Positions 50,524 through 62,700 of a DNA stretch of 64,000 bases are shown one piece after another. Made by a program: the position numbers and the translations under genes. This DNA is from Diplonema japonicum (lineage: Eukaryota; Euglenozoa; Diplonemea; Diplonemida; Diplonemidae). Every line of letters begins with the position of its first letter. The first letter of the stretch is position 1. The notes beneath the pieces were generated by a model. That model was given only the letters and a program-made list of their open reading frames with translations, did no database searches and had not been told where the DNA came from. Location of the stretch: positions 124,001 to 188,000 of the forward strand of contig OZ025759.1 of assembly GCA_964019335.1 (NCBI GenBank), in the 5' to 3' direction.

Positions 50524-53244
50524 ATGGGATTCGGTTCGCAAGCTCCAGCGTTCGAGCAAGACATCCGTTCTGCGATCGCCAAAGTGAAGACCGTGCTTGA
50601 CCAGAACAGGGTTCCGAAGTACGCTACCGAAGTGAACCATACGTACGATGATAAATTCTTGCTTGCTGAGTTTGTCACCAATACTGCAGTAGCAGCACAG
50701 ATAACGTGTCTTGAGCACATAGGCCTTTCTGCACAACACATGAAACAGCTTCAAATATGGGCTGCTGACAAGAAGAGGGTTGTATTGAGGTTCAGCAGGG
50801 CCCACGAGTGCGCACACCATTCGACGGAGGAGGAGAACAAACTCAACCCGACATCAACCACCATGGTGAAGACAGATTCATTCGGCGGTTGTACTGGCAC
50901 CACCTTTACCACTTCGACGAAGGTGACAAAGTACCTTTGGGAGTTCACTGGGAAGTACAGCATCACTGCATTCACCACCGACCACCCATCGCAGCATGTG
51001 ACCCTCCAGTCCAGGACAAGCAAGGTGATGATAAAAACGTACACAAAAGGAACCCCAGAACCCAACACAGTACTGGACCCTGTAGATGTGGAGATCACAT
51101 GGCTTATGAACAGACTCGACACGGGGCTGCAACTCGTTTTCCACATCGACAGGTTGCACGAGGACTGCCACACCCCGTTCAGGAACAACGACGTGCAGCA
51201 AGCCATCGAGTACTTCTCATCTTTCTGCACATGGTGTACGGAAATCCTCAAGTACTTCTCCGTGCGTCTTTTCCCCATAGAGGTAGAGCACGACTTCGAC
51301 TTGTCACTGCTCAATGACAGTACCATCCTGAACCCCGTAGCACCCGTCCTTATTGAGGAGCAGGGCAAGGGTGTCGTGCTGAATACGCAAGATTTGAAAT
51401 CACTGTTTCACTCACATGGCATTTCTATTAAGAGCAAGCTTTCCGACTTGTCGTCTGCGTTCCAGAAGGGCACGGCGTTGATTACTATGGTAGAGGCCAC
51501 CCTGTCGGTCATGTTGATCCACACCATTAGTATCGCCAAGCTTTTCGTGAAAAGCGTAGAGAGCATCGAGGAAGGGCTGCGCGAACAGCTCTGTGAGGCT
51601 ATTGGAACTACCATCACCCCCGAGGCATTCAGGGAGCACATGAGCACTTACAACAGGAGAGTGTACAAAGAGCAATATGCGCCCAAACCCTTCTCCTACT
51701 CCGTAAGGTGCAGAGACCACCACCCGGAAGGTGTGGTCAGCATTGAGTACGACACGTTTGACAAACGTACGCATATCATGACTTCAGTCCATGAAGAAGA
51801 CGCAGCTGGCGACGTGATGCACATGCCGCTCACCTCTTCCTGCAAAGTACTCTTTACGGGAGAGAAATACATCCACTCGTTCATAAACCATACCTTCTCT
51901 TGCGCTGATGAAACCCTTACCTTGTGTGCCTCCGCTAGGCAGTTCAGTGGGTATATCCTGTTTATCGGGAAACTCGGCAGCGGCGGTGCCTTCCTGCCGT
52001 CGAACGCCGTCATCGTGCAGAACAAAGACGAGTACACCGTCGTGCTCCAGGTTGCTGCGTTGCCTACTGCTAAGCAGTTTAGAGACGCAATCGCCTCGTT
52101 GTCCCCCGAGCAGCGTGCGTTTGCTGAGACGATCCGCAGCATGCAGCTGCAGGGCTCGCTGTTCTCGTTGTGCATCATCCACATCAAGCCCCTTATCGAA
52201 AAGCTCTTGAACCTGCCGCCTGATAGTTTGACAAAAAAGATCCGCCTCACGCAGAAATTGATGGACCTGTTCATAAGGTATCAGATCCCCAGCGACCTTG
52301 TTGCGTACAAGTCCGACGGGCATGAGGACACCGCGTCAATGAAGGTGAAGCAAATAGAAGCCAACGTAGATGACATGTTTGAGATGATCGATGCTTCTAA
52401 AGAGGAGGAGATCAAGGAGGCTGCACAGGAGAGAGAGTTGGATCCTCCACCTGTCCAATCTAGTTTTTCCTTTGGCGGTGCTGTCGGAGCTAGTAGTGGT
52501 AACCCCCAGCCCAGTGGTTTTGGATTTGGCGGTGGTGCTGCAGCTTCCAGCAGTTGCGGTGGTGGTTTTGGCTTTGGCAGTGCTGCTCCTCCCACGAGCG
52601 GTGGTGGTTTTGGTGCTTCTGCTGAAGCTGCCAAGAGCAGTGGTTTTGGCAGTGCTGCTGGAGCTAGTAGCGGTGGTTTTGGCAGTGCGGCTAGAGCTCC
52701 CACGAGCGGTGGTAGCTTTGGTGCGGCAAAAGAACGGACCCCAGCGGCTACAGCAGGCACCAGTGCGTTCGTAGGCGAGAACGTCGACACGACTGCTGAA
52801 GCTGTTTACGAGGGTGGTGATGCCATTCTGTCCCTGCCATCCAAGATCGACAAGAGGATTGGAGCAGATGTGACGTGCACTAGCCTGCACCCGGCAACTA
52901 TTAGGGACACCGGTTACTGGCGCAAAAAGAGCCAGAAGAGGCTTCTCGGGGGTGAGAAGACATGCGTGCTGTCAGAATCCGACTTGAGGACGGAAAAGAC
53001 AAAGGCATACGATCTGTTAGATGCCCTCACCAAGTCAGGGCTTGTCCCCGTTGAAGACAGCGTGTTGCATGTGATTGTGCCGACTGCACACACTTTCGAC
53101 CAGACCATTATGGACACTCTGATCAAGAAGAATGAGAACCCCATTCTGTCCTTACAGCACTCCACGCAGCTGGTCAGCTCTGTTCTGCACAGAGTCGACC
53201 CGCAAAGCCTCTTGAAACCAGAAGGATCCCAGATCATGCAATGA
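50524..53244 (+). CDS. Conserved protist protein with Gly/Phe-rich linker, function unknown
   Basis: 906 residues. The N-terminal 500 residues contain two similar-looking beta-rich blocks. QLQGSLFSLCIIHIKPLIEK followed by LPPDSLTKKIRLTQKLMDLF and IRYQIPSDLV (about 530-600) is a stretch I remember as conserved in assorted protist proteins without a firm function. Residues 643-738 are a Gly/Phe/Ser/Ala linker with GFG and SFGG units, like FG-type disordered regions. The last 140 residues (KAYDLLDALTKSGLVPVED; DQTIMDTLIKKNENPI) form a small domain found in the same family. A nucleoporin role is possible but not supported by domains. ATG follows CACACAG and an A-rich stretch. Confidence 0.75.
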   Translation: MGFGSQAPAFEQDIRSAIAKVKTVLDQNRVPKYATEVNHTYDDKFLLAEFVTNTAVAAQITCLEHIGLSAQHMKQLQIWAADKKRVVLRFSRAHECAHHSTEEENKLNPTSTTMVKTDSFGGCTGTTFTTSTKVTKYLWEFTGKYSITAFTTDHPSQHVTLQSRTSKVMIKTYTKGTPEPNTVLDPVDVEITWLMNRLDTGLQLVFHIDRLHEDCHTPFRNNDVQQAIEYFSSFCTWCTEILKYFSVRLFPIEVEHDFDLSLLNDSTILNPVAPVLIEEQGKGVVLNTQDLKSLFHSHGISIKSKLSDLSSAFQKGTALITMVEATLSVMLIHTISIAKLFVKSVESIEEGLREQLCEAIGTTITPEAFREHMSTYNRRVYKEQYAPKPFSYSVRCRDHHPEGVVSIEYDTFDKRTHIMTSVHEEDAAGDVMHMPLTSSCKVLFTGEKYIHSFINHTFSCADETLTLCASARQFSGYILFIGKLGSGGAFLPSNAVIVQNKDEYTVVLQVAALPTAKQFRDAIASLSPEQRAFAETIRSMQLQGSLFSLCIIHIKPLIEKLLNLPPDSLTKKIRLTQKLMDLFIRYQIPSDLVAYKSDGHEDTASMKVKQIEANVDDMFEMIDASKEEEIKEAAQERELDPPPVQSSFSFGGAVGASSGNPQPSGFGFGGGAAASSSCGGGFGFGSAAPPTSGGGFGASAEAAKSSGFGSAAGASSGGFGSAARAPTSGGSFGAAKERTPAATAGTSAFVGENVDTTAEAVYEGGDAILSLPSKIDKRIGADVTCTSLHPATIRDTGYWRKKSQKRLLGGEKTCVLSESDLRTEKTKAYDLLDALTKSGLVPVEDSVLHVIVPTAHTFDQTIMDTLIKKNENPILSLQHSTQLVSSVLHRVDPQSLLKPEGSQIMQ

Positions 53245-53759
53245 TATCCTCCCAACAACGACCCCCCCTTCCCGAATCTAACCCAACCGGATTTTTCTGG
53301 TTCTTTAACGTCCTTTTTCTCCTTTTTAGCCCCCCTTTCCAACCTCAACGGGGGCAACGACTCGAGGACAGTGTGTTCCCCCTCCCCTTTTTTTTCTCCT
53401 GATGAACAGAAGCACCTATGGTTATAAATACTTATTTTATTAAGAAACACATTGTGGCTATTGCGCACAAGAAGCAAATACCATGCCTCTCTTTTTCTCG
53501 TGGATAGGAACAGTGCTCGTCTGGTAGGACGCTAGTAGGCCCTTGAAGGGCGCCTTCTGCCTAACATGATGTCTTCACTGTAACGTCTTTTTTTTCGTGG
53601 AAACAGAAAATACATTTAAACCTTTTATTGGTACGCTTCGCTACCTTCTGCCCCTTCCTCACTGCTTATGAATGTGACTCCTACTAACATGCTCTCATTT
53701 CTTTATAGGCGTCAACTCATCAACAAAAAAAAAAAAAAAAAAAAAAAAAAAAGAAAAAA
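53245..53759. other. Intergenic region
   Basis: Mixed, partly pyrimidine-rich sequence. A short inverted motif (cccttgaagggcgcc) lies near 53541 but does not make a recognisable RNA gene. It ends in a poly-A tract (53725-53751) directly before the ATG at 53760, which is unusual because most starts here follow pyrimidines; TTTATAG at 53702-53708 may be the acceptor. Confidence 0.5.
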
Positions 53760-54723
53760 ATGTCCAAAGCGATCACAGGGGTTCCCGAGCCTAAGCGGGC
53801 AGCTTCGACGCCCGTGTTCGCCACCAGTGTGGCGGCAACTGTCGAATCTTTCTACAGAAGTGCCTTGAATGCGTTCATCAACAGGGCGCTTCTTGGTCAG
53901 AAGCTGCAGAGGTTATTCCCCGACATGCACGTGCAAGCACCTACCAGGGTGTTGTATATCAACGGTATCAAGCAGAGCAGATCGTGGCTTGCAAACAACG
54001 TCAACCCTGAGGAGTACGGGTCCGCAGCTTCCCTAGTGCGCGCGGGTGTCTGGGTGGGGCCTGGTCTGCTCATGACCCCTATCTCCAGTCTTCTTGAGGC
54101 GGCCAATGCGGGTAACAAGAACCCCGAGCCCCTATTGACTAAGAGGTGGCTTCGTGGTGTGACTGCAAGATGCGTCCGTGAGATCATCTTTGCATGCGGT
54201 GTCAACCAGGTATAGAACAGGGGAAGGGATCACACACAACTACACTCAGCTGTCGGAGTACGTCGAAGACAGCATCCCCATGGAGACCATCTCTAACGGC
54301 CTTTACAGAAACAGTGTTGGGAGTTTGATCGCAGGTATGAGGGATTCCACTTTTTAACCACTCGCAGGTGTTGCCAGTGGGTACTTCAGCCACGTGCCGC
54401 ACAACATGTCTGCTTTGAAGCTGCATTACCCGCAGAAGTATGATTGCTACTAAAAGAAAATAAGTTATTCCCTCAGGACGTACGGTGAACTGTTTGCGGA
54501 GTACGCGCAGAAAAGCGAAGCGCGCCTCCCTGCGAGCATGGCACCCGCCACAAAGCAGTCCGTCGCAAAGGTCTTCTGCGTGCTGTGCCCGCAGGCCCTG
54601 GTGGCGCGTACCACTCAGATCGTGGGAACCTTCATGTTACTTAACGGCTTCATCTACTTGCTGAAGGATGTCAAGCCCACCGAGTACCTCGGTTGGGAGG
54701 ACGGCAAAACTACCAGCGCGTAG
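53760..54723 (+). CDS. Mitochondrial carrier-like membrane protein
   Basis: Four exons, 53760-54209, 54250-54334, 54368-54437 and 54477-54723 (283 residues); introns of 40, 33 and 39 nt all start GTAT and end CAG. The joined protein resembles the SLC25 fold: GVWVGPGLLMTPISSLLEA, RWLRGVTARCVREIIFACG, SLIAGVASGYFSHVPHNMSALKL and, at the end, RTTQIVGTFMLLNGFIYLL. The classical PxDxxK/R motif appears only in degenerate form (SHVPHNMSALKL), so substrate and even transport activity are uncertain. It might be a divergent carrier or a lineage-specific inner-membrane protein. Confidence 0.72.
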
Positions 54724-54989
54724 ATTCCCGCCGCATCATGATGTTTATATTCCCGTGTCAGTAGTAACCCCCAGCCCCGCCCTTTGCGCTCTGCTGACCG
54801 CCGGCCGAGCTGGTAGTAGGACCTCTTGTAACATCTCTAACTGGGTGTGGTGAGCCCCGTTTTACCCCTCGTCAAGGCAATACATAGCAGTATTCCGATC
54901 TAATTCACTGCCCCTCTTTCTTTCTTCCCTCTTCGTGGTGTTATCTTTTGGCTATCTTTACGGTCATCAACTTCACATAGGTGGCACCC
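54724..54989. other. Intergenic region with acceptor-like end
   Basis: Mixed sequence, then a pyrimidine stretch (ctgcccctctttctttcttc) and TTCACATAG nine bases before the ATG at 54990. Nothing else identified. Confidence 0.5.
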
Positions 54990-56526
54990 ATGGAATGCCT
55001 GAAGGAGAGGGAGCGAGGTTGGACAAAAGCGGCTAAGGTACCGTTAAAGGATGTGTACAGCAGCCTGCTCATAGGGGACGTGTACCAAGAGGTCCCTATG
55101 GTACACCAGAGCAAGTCAAGGAACGTGTGCAACAGTCAGGGGAAGGCGTGGAACCCCATTGCTAGCAGGGTCAGGGCAAAGGACCCGCGGCCACTCTTTG
55201 GTGACATGGACTACTGCGACAAAGAGAGGCTGAGGAGGCAGAACCCTCACAAGGATCCTGTGGAGTGGCAATGTGGTTGCCCCGCTTGCAAAACGGAAGC
55301 TCCCCCCAGGCCCACAAAAGGTACAAACGGTGGTGTTGGCAAACACTCCGTTGTCTCTGAAGTGGCGTACACGTCACTGCTGACGACACCAAGACCTTTA
55401 CGGTGCCACAAAGCCCGACTCGACGAGGAGGGCAGGCCCGTGGAAAAGCCAAGAAGAGGAAGGAGCGTAGGTAGCCAGCAGAGTGTGGGGCGAGAACGGT
55501 ATCCAGCCATTCGTAGGGAACACGAAGAACACTACACGGAACGCCCTATAGAGGGTACGGTGCAGCTCGATGACGATGTATTCAAGATCACTTACAAGAA
55601 CGGCGATGTCTACCACGGACAGGTGCACAACAACATGAGGAACGGGAACGGGATCACCGTATACGCGTGTGGAGGGACCCTGTCCTGCTGGTGGGTGGAC
55701 GACAGGCCCAATGGGTACGGTGAACGGACATGGCCAGACGGATCTGTGTTTGAAGGTGTGTGGAGGGACGGGAAACCGAGCGGGCAGGGGAGGATGAAAT
55801 ACAGTGACGGGGGTATTTACCACGGAATGTGGTACAACGGGAGCCGAGACGGGCAGGGTGAGGTTTACGATCCCGTGTCGGGGACCGTGCTTCTTGGCTT
55901 CTGGGAAAACGATCAACAGCTCAGTATCACGTACAAGATAACCTCTGACGGCACTGCGCATATATACGACAGCGGCTCGTACATACCTGCGAGGATACCC
56001 GTCTTCTCTAAGATCTTGGAAGGACAGAAGCAGGCAACATCGACACCGACACCTGCTCCCAGAACCCCTGCGGCTTCGTCCTCGCCACCTGCTGTTTCAA
56101 CACCTTCTATCAGCTCATCGTCGGAATCGTTTGTCTCCCCAGCGAGGGAAAAACACACCCCTTTGGCGATGGGAAGGTCGAGGTCAGCACCGCAGATGCA
56201 GTACTTGGCGGACTGCGCCTCGGAGATGTCTGTATCACCTGTGCCAGTGGACGAGTACGTGTACATTCTACAAGGAGGCGACCAGTCCTCCTGCGACACT
56301 CCTTCCGAGCACAAGCTCGACTTAGATGCGATGAGCGGGTCACCTAAGATGTCCCCTTCGCCTCGTTACTCTAGGAGCCAGCAGCAAGTAACTCCACGGA
56401 GGGCCTCCTATTCACCAGAGGGCCTGACACCGGGTTACTCCAGGTATTGTACAACAAACATTTATAACTAAACACAGCAATGCGTCCCCCGAGTACTACG
56501 ACCACTCCCGTGTCAGGAGCTATTAG
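54990..56526 (+). CDS. MORN-repeat protein
   Basis: Two exons, 54990-56443 and 56478-56526 (500 residues). The small last exon follows a 34-nt GTATTG...ACACAG intron and ends ...YYDHSRVRSY. Residues 185-320 contain MORN repeats, each about 23 residues: YKNGDVYHGQVHNNMRNGNG, WPDGSVFEGVWRDGKPSGQG and YSDGGIYHGMWYNGSRDGQG. The N-terminus (MECLKERERGWTKAAKVPL...DVYSSLLIGDVYQ) and the Ser/Pro-rich C-terminus are unrecognised. MORN proteins organise membranes or flagellar structures. If the last intron is not spliced, the protein ends 16 codons differently at 56471. Confidence 0.8.
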
Positions 56527-56789
56527 TTACCCGTCCTTTTCTTAGTTTGTAAAATAATAGACGGGTCTTGTGGAAGCACCTGGCATGAAGGTACATTCCA
56601 CCCCGTAGCCCCTTTTGTGCCGCATTAAACTAAACGCCGCTAGGGAGGCACCTCGGACTAATTTCAGCATAAGCCATTAATGTGTGTTCTACAGAGTACC
56701 GTAGCATCCTGGGCCGTTGGGCCATGTAATGTATTGTTCTTAGTTAGAAAATCTTTTGCAAACATTGTAAGCATGTAGGTGGGGTGGGG
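56527..56789. other. Intergenic region upstream of TOR
   Basis: Mixed sequence without ORF or obvious pyrimidine tract; GCATGTAG at 56771-56778 lies 11 bases before the ATG at 56790 and could be the acceptor. Confidence 0.45.
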
Positions 56790-59700
56790 ATGCAGAGTTC
56801 GTGTGTGTGTTGTGATGGAGATGGGATGCGGATAGCATCGCAGGTGCACAGGCTGGCGGTGAAGCTGGCTAGTAGCGATGCTAGAGCGAGGCGGAGAGCA
56901 GCGGCTGACTTAAGAGCGCTGAACGATATGACATTAGGGGCTGATCCACAGAAGCTCATGCCTTTCATAAGGACTCTCCAAGATTCGCTTCAAGAGCTGA
57001 CAAATAACAGAACACTGCAGCCACGCATGGGAGCTGCGTGTGCCTGCCTTGAGCTGGGGCGCTCGATACACCTAGAAGACGTGCAGGTGGCGGCTATCCA
57101 CAAAATCGTGTACCAGCTGTTGGACACCTCGAACATCCCTCTAGCGAAGCTAGCGACGGATGCCCTGTGCGCTGTGCTGCGAAAGTCTGTTGTTCAAGGC
57201 GAAATAATAGAAGCGGAGTCGAACCGCTGCCGTGAGTGGATCACAGCGAAGAAGGACAAACTCCTTACCGCATGTGTTGTGCTGAAAGGTCTGTCCTCCG
57301 CTGCAGGTGGCTACATGGTTCCGCATGTCACAGCTATCATGAAGGATTTGTACTCCATTGTCAAAAGGACCGACAACGAGGAGTTGCTTCAGTATGCCTC
57401 CGAGGCCACTGCGTCCCTTGCGGCGTACCTCCTGCAACACGATACGTCCAACGGCCAGCACGCTGTTGAGGGCTTCTGTGCAGTTTTGCTCGGAGCCCTC
57501 CCAGGCGGCACGAAAGAAAGAGAACAGCGAGGGGCCATCACGGTGCTATGCAGCCTTGTGTCTAAGCTCCCCCTTAAGCTAGTCAACGCGACCATCGCTT
57601 CTGCGCTGCACACACCACAGCCGGTGCCTCTTATTGGGTTACTGATAGCCAGGATAGCAGAGATGGGGCCTCCTAAGTTTGCAGACTTGTTCGACAACAG
57701 CTTTGTTTGCCTTCGGAAAATTCTAACAAAGCACCCCAACAACAGCGTCGCCATGCAAGCTTTGAAGAGTTTGCTGACGTCTCTTCTGCAGCTATCCAAT
57801 GGCATCACAGTGCTGGTCCCTCATGTGAGCGCACTTTTGTCATACGTCCAAGGTAGCGATGACACCACTGCGGTGACTTGTCTCATAATGCTTCTGCGTG
57901 CTAAGGATGACCTGAAGCTTACCCGGTTAGCTTTAAAGAGAGTCTGTGACTTGAGAAGTGGCACCCGTGGCCCCCTTTTAGCAGACCTTGCAGCGCACCT
58001 CACTATGCGCGACGAAGTGCAGCAGCGCATCATGCAACTGTGTCTCAAGGAACTGGAGTCCATGAACACTGCCACGGTGATCGGTGCGCTCCAAGACCTT
58101 TCGCACGTCAAATTCACACCAGAGGATGCTAACCTACAATTTTTCACCACCTTTGTTGTTCCCTGTTGCCGCAGCCACAAGGATCCAGAAGTGCGTTGCA
58201 CGGCACGCGTGACCTGTCTTGCCATCCTTAGGCAATTCAACTTTGACAGCACAATCCTGAGGGAGGTCCTTACCTCTGTGATGTGCGATCTCGACATTGA
58301 TAACAGGATAGAAGGCATCAAGGCGTTGTCCGCGATCGATGATTTGTCACTTCTTTCTGAGAAGAAGTGCGCGCGAGCACTCTGTATAGGGCTCATGGAT
58401 GTTGACGAAGAGGTCAGGAGACTAAGCACGCAGCTGCTGTGCAGGATCTGCGCTTGCGTTCCACAGGCGGTAGCACAGAAGCTGAGCAACCACTTGAAGA
58501 ACTCCTACAGCATCCTTGAGAATTACCCGTGTGCGCACCACCAGTCAGAAGCTGCATATATGCTGGGGCTATGTTACACTGCATTAAAAAAGGCCGAGCA
58601 GGATATTCCTATCGATGCCGCCAAGCTCATGTCACTCTTCCAAAAGAGACTTCGAGAGTGCCTTCCTACCTCGATGCTGCAGTATGGGGTGCTCCGGTCT
58701 GTGGGACTCATCGCCGATGCAGAATGGGAGCTAGTGGACAAAATGGCAAAGGATCTCATCCCGCAGTTAGTGGCTGTGATCCAGCAGCAAGATTTGTCTC
58801 AGTGCACAGAGCCTGCGGTGACAGCTTTGAGGAGGGTATTGCAGTGTAGTGGTGGCGTATTCCCTGCATTCAAGGAACACTCGGGGCTGTTTGGTAGACT
58901 TCTGTCACTGCTGCATCACAGCAGGGGTGCTGGGTTTGGGACAAGACTTGAAGTTATGAAATTAATAGGAGTGCTTGGAGCTATCGAACCTTCGACAGCG
59001 AGAAGGCTGCAGACCAGCAGCAACGGGAGAGACTTCAAAAGTGATGTTTCACAGAAAGACTTTTCTAGTGCTTGGAGTTCCATAGCAGTGCTACTAGATG
59101 TGCTGAACCAGCCGTGGCACAGCTCATATCATGATCACGTGGCGCAGTCTATCGTGACAGTCCTCAAGCTCCTCGGTGCGCGACGTGCTTGTCTGCAGGT
59201 ACCGCGCATTGTTCCAGTCATCCTGCGCCTTCTTCAAGAAAAGAGCGGAAAGGGCGAGAAGTGCCCTGTCATGTGGTCCACCTTAGCCAACGTGCTTGCA
59301 ATCAACGGTACTGCTGCTGAAAATCTTCAGCCGAACGTTGAGCCCATCTGCGAGCTGATCACACAGAGGTGGTTCAGTGTGGATGACACCGAGCAGGTCA
59401 GCATGGCGAGTATCGTCAGCGAGCTTCACAACAACAAGTGCGACATCACACCTGTGCTGGATTCCTTCATCCCTCGCCTGTCGGACGCTGCTGTGCGAGA
59501 CAGAAGCGTCGAGAGGGTGCTGGCAACCAAGGCCTGCGTTGTGTTTGAGCAATTGCGCGACGTCCTGAAGCCTTACATGCATATGGCTGCCGTGTGCTTA
59601 GTCTCAGTGTTGACTGGTTATGAACAAACAAGCACTATGAAGTTGAGATGTTTGCAGTCCATTTCTTCCCTTTCGAAGACTGACACTTTGGGTGAGTCGG

Positions 59701-62700
59701 CTGTCCTGATTGCGCAGGCCCTCATGCAACAGCTATCGCTGAACGAAACGGAAGGTGGTGGTAACATCAAGTACGGAAGCTTCGTGATGTCAAACGCGAG
59801 TTTCAATAGCATGGCATCGTCTAAGAGCGAGGTGCTGAGCACTTACTATACAGAGATAGCTTACACTTTAAAAGAGATCTTGGACAGGTCGAGACACGTG
59901 TGGCCGTTAGCACAGGCCGCACGGGACATCCTGCGGCCGTACTACTTCGACGACAACCTGACTGACTCCATCATAAGGGGTACTAAGGAGAACCAGCCGT
60001 ACCAGCCTGCGAATCTCGCCCCCAATGTGTCCATTATGCGTTCGCACCTTCGTGTCAAGAAGGACTTCACCCACCGTGACTTCATGCAGTGGTTCGACAG
60101 GCTGTGCCTCACACTTCTTAAGGAGTCAACGAGAAGCGTCCTGAGGGCTGTGGCAACACCCGCCAGCGGGCTGCCTATCATCGCCAGGGGTCTACTGAAT
60201 GTGTCTTTCGCCGTGTGTCACCGTGATCTACAGTACGACAACCCTGAAGTTGCAAGTGAGATGCTGGATTTTCTCCAGAAGGCCTTACAAAGCGATGTAC
60301 CGGAAGATGTTTTGCGGCCATTGTTAGACTTGTCGGACTACCTAGAGAGGTTCTCGATGGTAGAGGAGCGGCTGGACCCGTCAGTAAACCCAAGCAAGCT
60401 GATGCGCATGGTTAATCCTTCGCATCAAGCGCACCTTGCAGAGAGGTGTGGGCTGCACACGAAAGCTCTCAGGTTGGCGGAGTGCTGTGATGTTTCGGAA
60501 GCGGTGTCTTACAGGCAGCTTGTACGGGTGAATGTCCACTTGGGTCTACCCGAGGCAGCGGAGGGCATTATGCGCATGGTGCAGAAGAGCGACATTAGCG
60601 ATGCCGAGATGTACGCTGACCTTGGGCTGTGGACAGAAGCCCTTGTACGCTACGAAGCACAGCTTAACACGTGCACGCCAGACACGCTTCCCGAGATTGT
60701 GGTGGGCATGATGACGGCATTAGACAAGAAGGGCGACTGGCACAAGATGCTTCAGTGTGTGGGAAAGTACTGGACGGAAGACCATGCTGGTTTAAAGGAG
60801 TCCATCGCACCCATGGTGACACACGGCGCGTGGCTCATGTCGAAGTGGGATCTTTTGGAAGAAGCCTCCAGCAAAATCCCCGACAGCGTGATATCGACTT
60901 CCAGCACGTTTTATAAAGCAGTTCTTGCCGTGCAGCGTGATAACCTTGCTGAAGCGTTGCAGCTCGTCGACCAATGCAGAAACGAAATCGATGAGAGGAT
61001 GGCAGCGTCCAGCTATCAAGCATACAGTCTTCGCGTCACGCTGCAACATCTAACCGAGATAGAAGAGATGATCGAGTACAAGACAACAACTTGTAACAAG
61101 CGACGAGTGAAGCTGAGGTCCCTGTGGACAGAGCGCCAGGAGACCATGCAGCTCAGCACCAGGCACATTCAAGACACCTTGACACTGCGTTCACTTGTGA
61201 TCCCCAAGCAGGATGACTTGGACAAATGGGTGAGTTTCGCAATGAACTGCCACAAGCTGGGGCAGACAGATACAGCTATTCAGATCTTAAATGGACTGAA
61301 AACAGAGGTGCAGCCGACAGAGAAGCTTAACCTGGCAATTTACGAGGTGCAGTGGGACACAGGTCACAAGAGCCGCTTAGAGTTGTTCCAGGCACTGAAG
61401 GAGGTGATCCAGAACATGGACCCTACTGGGCAGGAAGAGACACACGAGGAGTGCTGCCTCACCCTTAGCACGTGGGGGCTGCACCTGGAGAGGCCATTGA
61501 TGGAAATCCTCGACCCCATCCAGCGCACGACGGTTATACATGGGAGCTACACGTCTTGGAACCACTGGGCACTGCTGAATCTGCGCATTGTGTTCAGGTC
61601 CATGGCAAGGAAGTCAGAGCACTACAAGTATCTCGAAGAGTCCATCAGGGGCTTCCAGAAGTGTATCGAGTTTAGCACCGATAACGATTTGCTAATGCAG
61701 GATGCTATGCGGGTGCTGCATATTGCGAACGACTACCTTGACATGGTCAACACACCCAATGCCCTTAATACACTTATCAAGGAAGCATGCTTGTCTATCA
61801 AGCCCTCGTTGTGGTCCCTGCTCATTCCACAGGTTGTCACAAAGTTAAGCAGTAAAAAGCCTGAGCTCATGGAGCTCGGTGTGGAACTTTGCAAGAAAAT
61901 AGCAGATGCTGACCCGCAGGTATCACTGTTAAATCAAACTATTGAATCATAACACCACATAACACCACAGATTGTGTTGTTCCACTTGCTGGTCGACAAT
62001 AGCACAGGCGCCAAGCAGGTTTTGTATCGCATCAGGAAGTCGCAAAATACGTTAGTGGAAGAAGCTTCTGCAGTGGCGAAGGAGTTGATCCGTGTGACTG
62101 TGTCGTGGGAGGAGAAGTGGATAGGTGCTCTCGCTAAAATACATGCCCTGTTCTCCTCCAACAGTGCAACAGTTGAGAACGTGCAAGCATTGCTCAACCC
62201 GCTGTATGAGTTGTTGTTGAAGGCGCGCACCATGAGGGAACAACAGTTCATTACCAATAACCTTCAGAAACTGAAGGAGGCTCAGGAGGCACTTGTAGCA
62301 TGGTCTTCTGAGGCTCCTTTTGGAAACCCTTCGAAGGTAAAGCAACACTACATCGAGCTGTGGCGCAACCTTCATGAGTCCCTCGTCACTACCATCGATC
62401 TCAAGGAGATGTCACCAAAGTTGGCAGAAGCAAGGAACCTGCTTGTGGGCATTCCTGGTGTGAGCATATACAGCGATGTGAAGATCCACTCCTTTGAGCA
62501 CACAGTGCCCATCATCCTCTCTGTGCAGCGCCCCCGCAAGCTAAGCATCATAGGTACAGACGGCAACTCGTACAGGTTCCTTTTGAAAGGTAACGAAGAC
62601 CTCAGGCTGGACGAGCGTATCATGCAACTGCTTGCGATGGCGAACACGTTGCTGAAGAGGGGGTCTATCTACAAGATCGTGGACACAGTAGTGTACCCGG

